DNA of 15,491 bases from Roseovarius sp. GTDB lineage: Bacteria > Pseudomonadota > Alphaproteobacteria > Rhodobacterales > Rhodobacteraceae. Both the position numbers and the translations under genes were made by a program. The notes beneath the pieces were generated by a model. That model saw only the letters and a list, made by a program, of their open reading frames with translations, did not search any database and was not told where the DNA came from. Positions 15,184-15,491 of the stretch are shown piece after piece. Where the stretch lies: the NCBI GenBank assembly GCA_023260815.1, contig JALQUE010000247.1, positions 1 through 15,491 of the forward strand, written 5' to 3'. Within the stretch, counting starts at the first letter, position 1. Every line of letters begins with the position of its first letter.

Positions 15184-15491
15184 TCTCTCAACAATTCGAT
15201 CCAGGTGTGGACGTCGTCCATCGGGATTTCCTTCCCCTCCAGGAACGATCGGTACCAGCGCGCCACGATCGCCCCGCGTTTCTCGCTTTTCAGGCGGATA
15301 CCCGTCGCGCTGAGGTGGCGGTCCAGCGCCGTCTCGAACCCCTCTAGCGCCGCCAGGTCATGGCCCGGGCGCACCGCTTCGACTCCCAGCAGGATCCAGT
15401 TCAGGTCCACGCCGAACTGGCGGTGCATGTCGACCAGCGCCTCGACCGGCATCGAGCGTTTGCCGGTCTCGTAGCTCTGATCAGCCCGCTG
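15180..15491 (-). CDS. XRE-family HTH regulator, C-terminal part (cut by window edge)
   Basis: The frame is open from the right edge and ends with TGA at 15182-15180, leaving 103 residues. The first residues (DQSYETGKRSMPVEALVDMH) match the end of an XRE domain, where the recognition helix is followed by E-x-G-x-R-x-x-P and the next helix, then GVDLNWILLG, the usual closing motif of phage-repressor-type regulators. The remaining 65 residues form a charged helical domain (TALDRHLSATGIRL, RGAIVARWYRSFLEG), possibly for dimerisation. The DNA-contacting helices lie outside the window. It is coupled to the small membrane protein gene by a 4-base overlap. It may control that gene and possibly the helicase operon. 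Confidence 0.8.
   Translation of the reverse strand, partial: QRADQSYETGKRSMPVEALVDMHRQFGVDLNWILLGVEAVRPGHDLAALEGFETALDRHLSATGIRLKSEKRGAIVARWYRSFLEGKEIPMDDVHTWIELLRE

Noticed and set aside
14563..15474. A 303-residue open frame on the plus strand
   Set aside because: It runs antisense across three supported genes, is proline/arginine/histidine-rich and has no domain, typical of a GC-rich shadow.
1..15491. CRISPR array, tRNA, rRNA, riboswitch or replication origin
   Set aside because: Reading through, I saw no regularly spaced repeats, cloverleaf or rRNA-like sequence, and no iterons; a dedicated scan was not possible.

Overview
The window looks like a stretch of accessory chromosome or plasmid from an alphaproteobacterium, most likely of the Rhodobacterales type. 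The base for that is high GC in most genes (40 of 60 bases hand-counted at 3001-3060), GCC/GCG/CTG-rich codon use, and the style of the HipA/HipB and XRE proteins. No marker gene fixes the taxon. Nearly every gene is a toxin-antitoxin component, a putative anti-phage protein or a small regulator, so I read it as part of a defence island.

Left part (1-4281), toxin-antitoxin zone. The tail of an unrecognised gene (to 93) is followed by an XRE antitoxin-like gene (236-643). Its expected partner toxin appears deleted to a start codon, a few codons and a short tail (643-799). Next come two complete hipBA modules, transcribed divergently from a shared 275-293 bp region. The leftward pair is hipB 2132-2380 and hipA 796-2130; the rightward pair is hipB 2674-2925 and hipA 2925-4241. 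Both HipA proteins keep the autophosphorylated serine and the kinase aspartates. Each module has its own operator type: TATAG-N8-CTATA (two copies) on the left, ATGATC-N4-GATCAT on the right. A hairpin plus T-run at 4258-4281 can close the rightward pair.

Middle (4282-8430). A single large gene (4423-8277) encodes a 1284-residue protein with an N-terminal PD-(D/E)xK nuclease-like domain, a STAND/NACHT-like P-loop ATPase and a long helical C-terminal sensor region. This layout is the one known from Avs-type (AVAST) anti-phage ATPases. Its base composition is clearly lower in GC (28 of 60 bases at 7201-7260) than that of its neighbours, suggesting separate acquisition. It converges on the next operon across a 153 bp gap that holds a nested inverted repeat.

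Right part (8431-15491). Two large proteins are encoded leftward in tandem, and each joins a phospholipase-D-type (HKD) nuclease domain to an SF2 helicase: 949 residues (11936-14785, with a DUF3427-like C-terminus) and 1146 residues (8431-11871, with HepA/SNF2-like helicase motifs and large insertions). Each carries only one HKD half-site, so they could form one composite nuclease-helicase machine. Upstream lie a small two-helix membrane protein (14887-15183) and the C-terminal part of an XRE regulator (15180 to the window end), joined by a 4-base ATGA overlap. They may be the control unit of the helicase operon or a separate small module.

The most interesting candidates are the tandem HKD-helicase pair as a possible two-component defence system, and the twin hipBA modules with non-overlapping operator codes.
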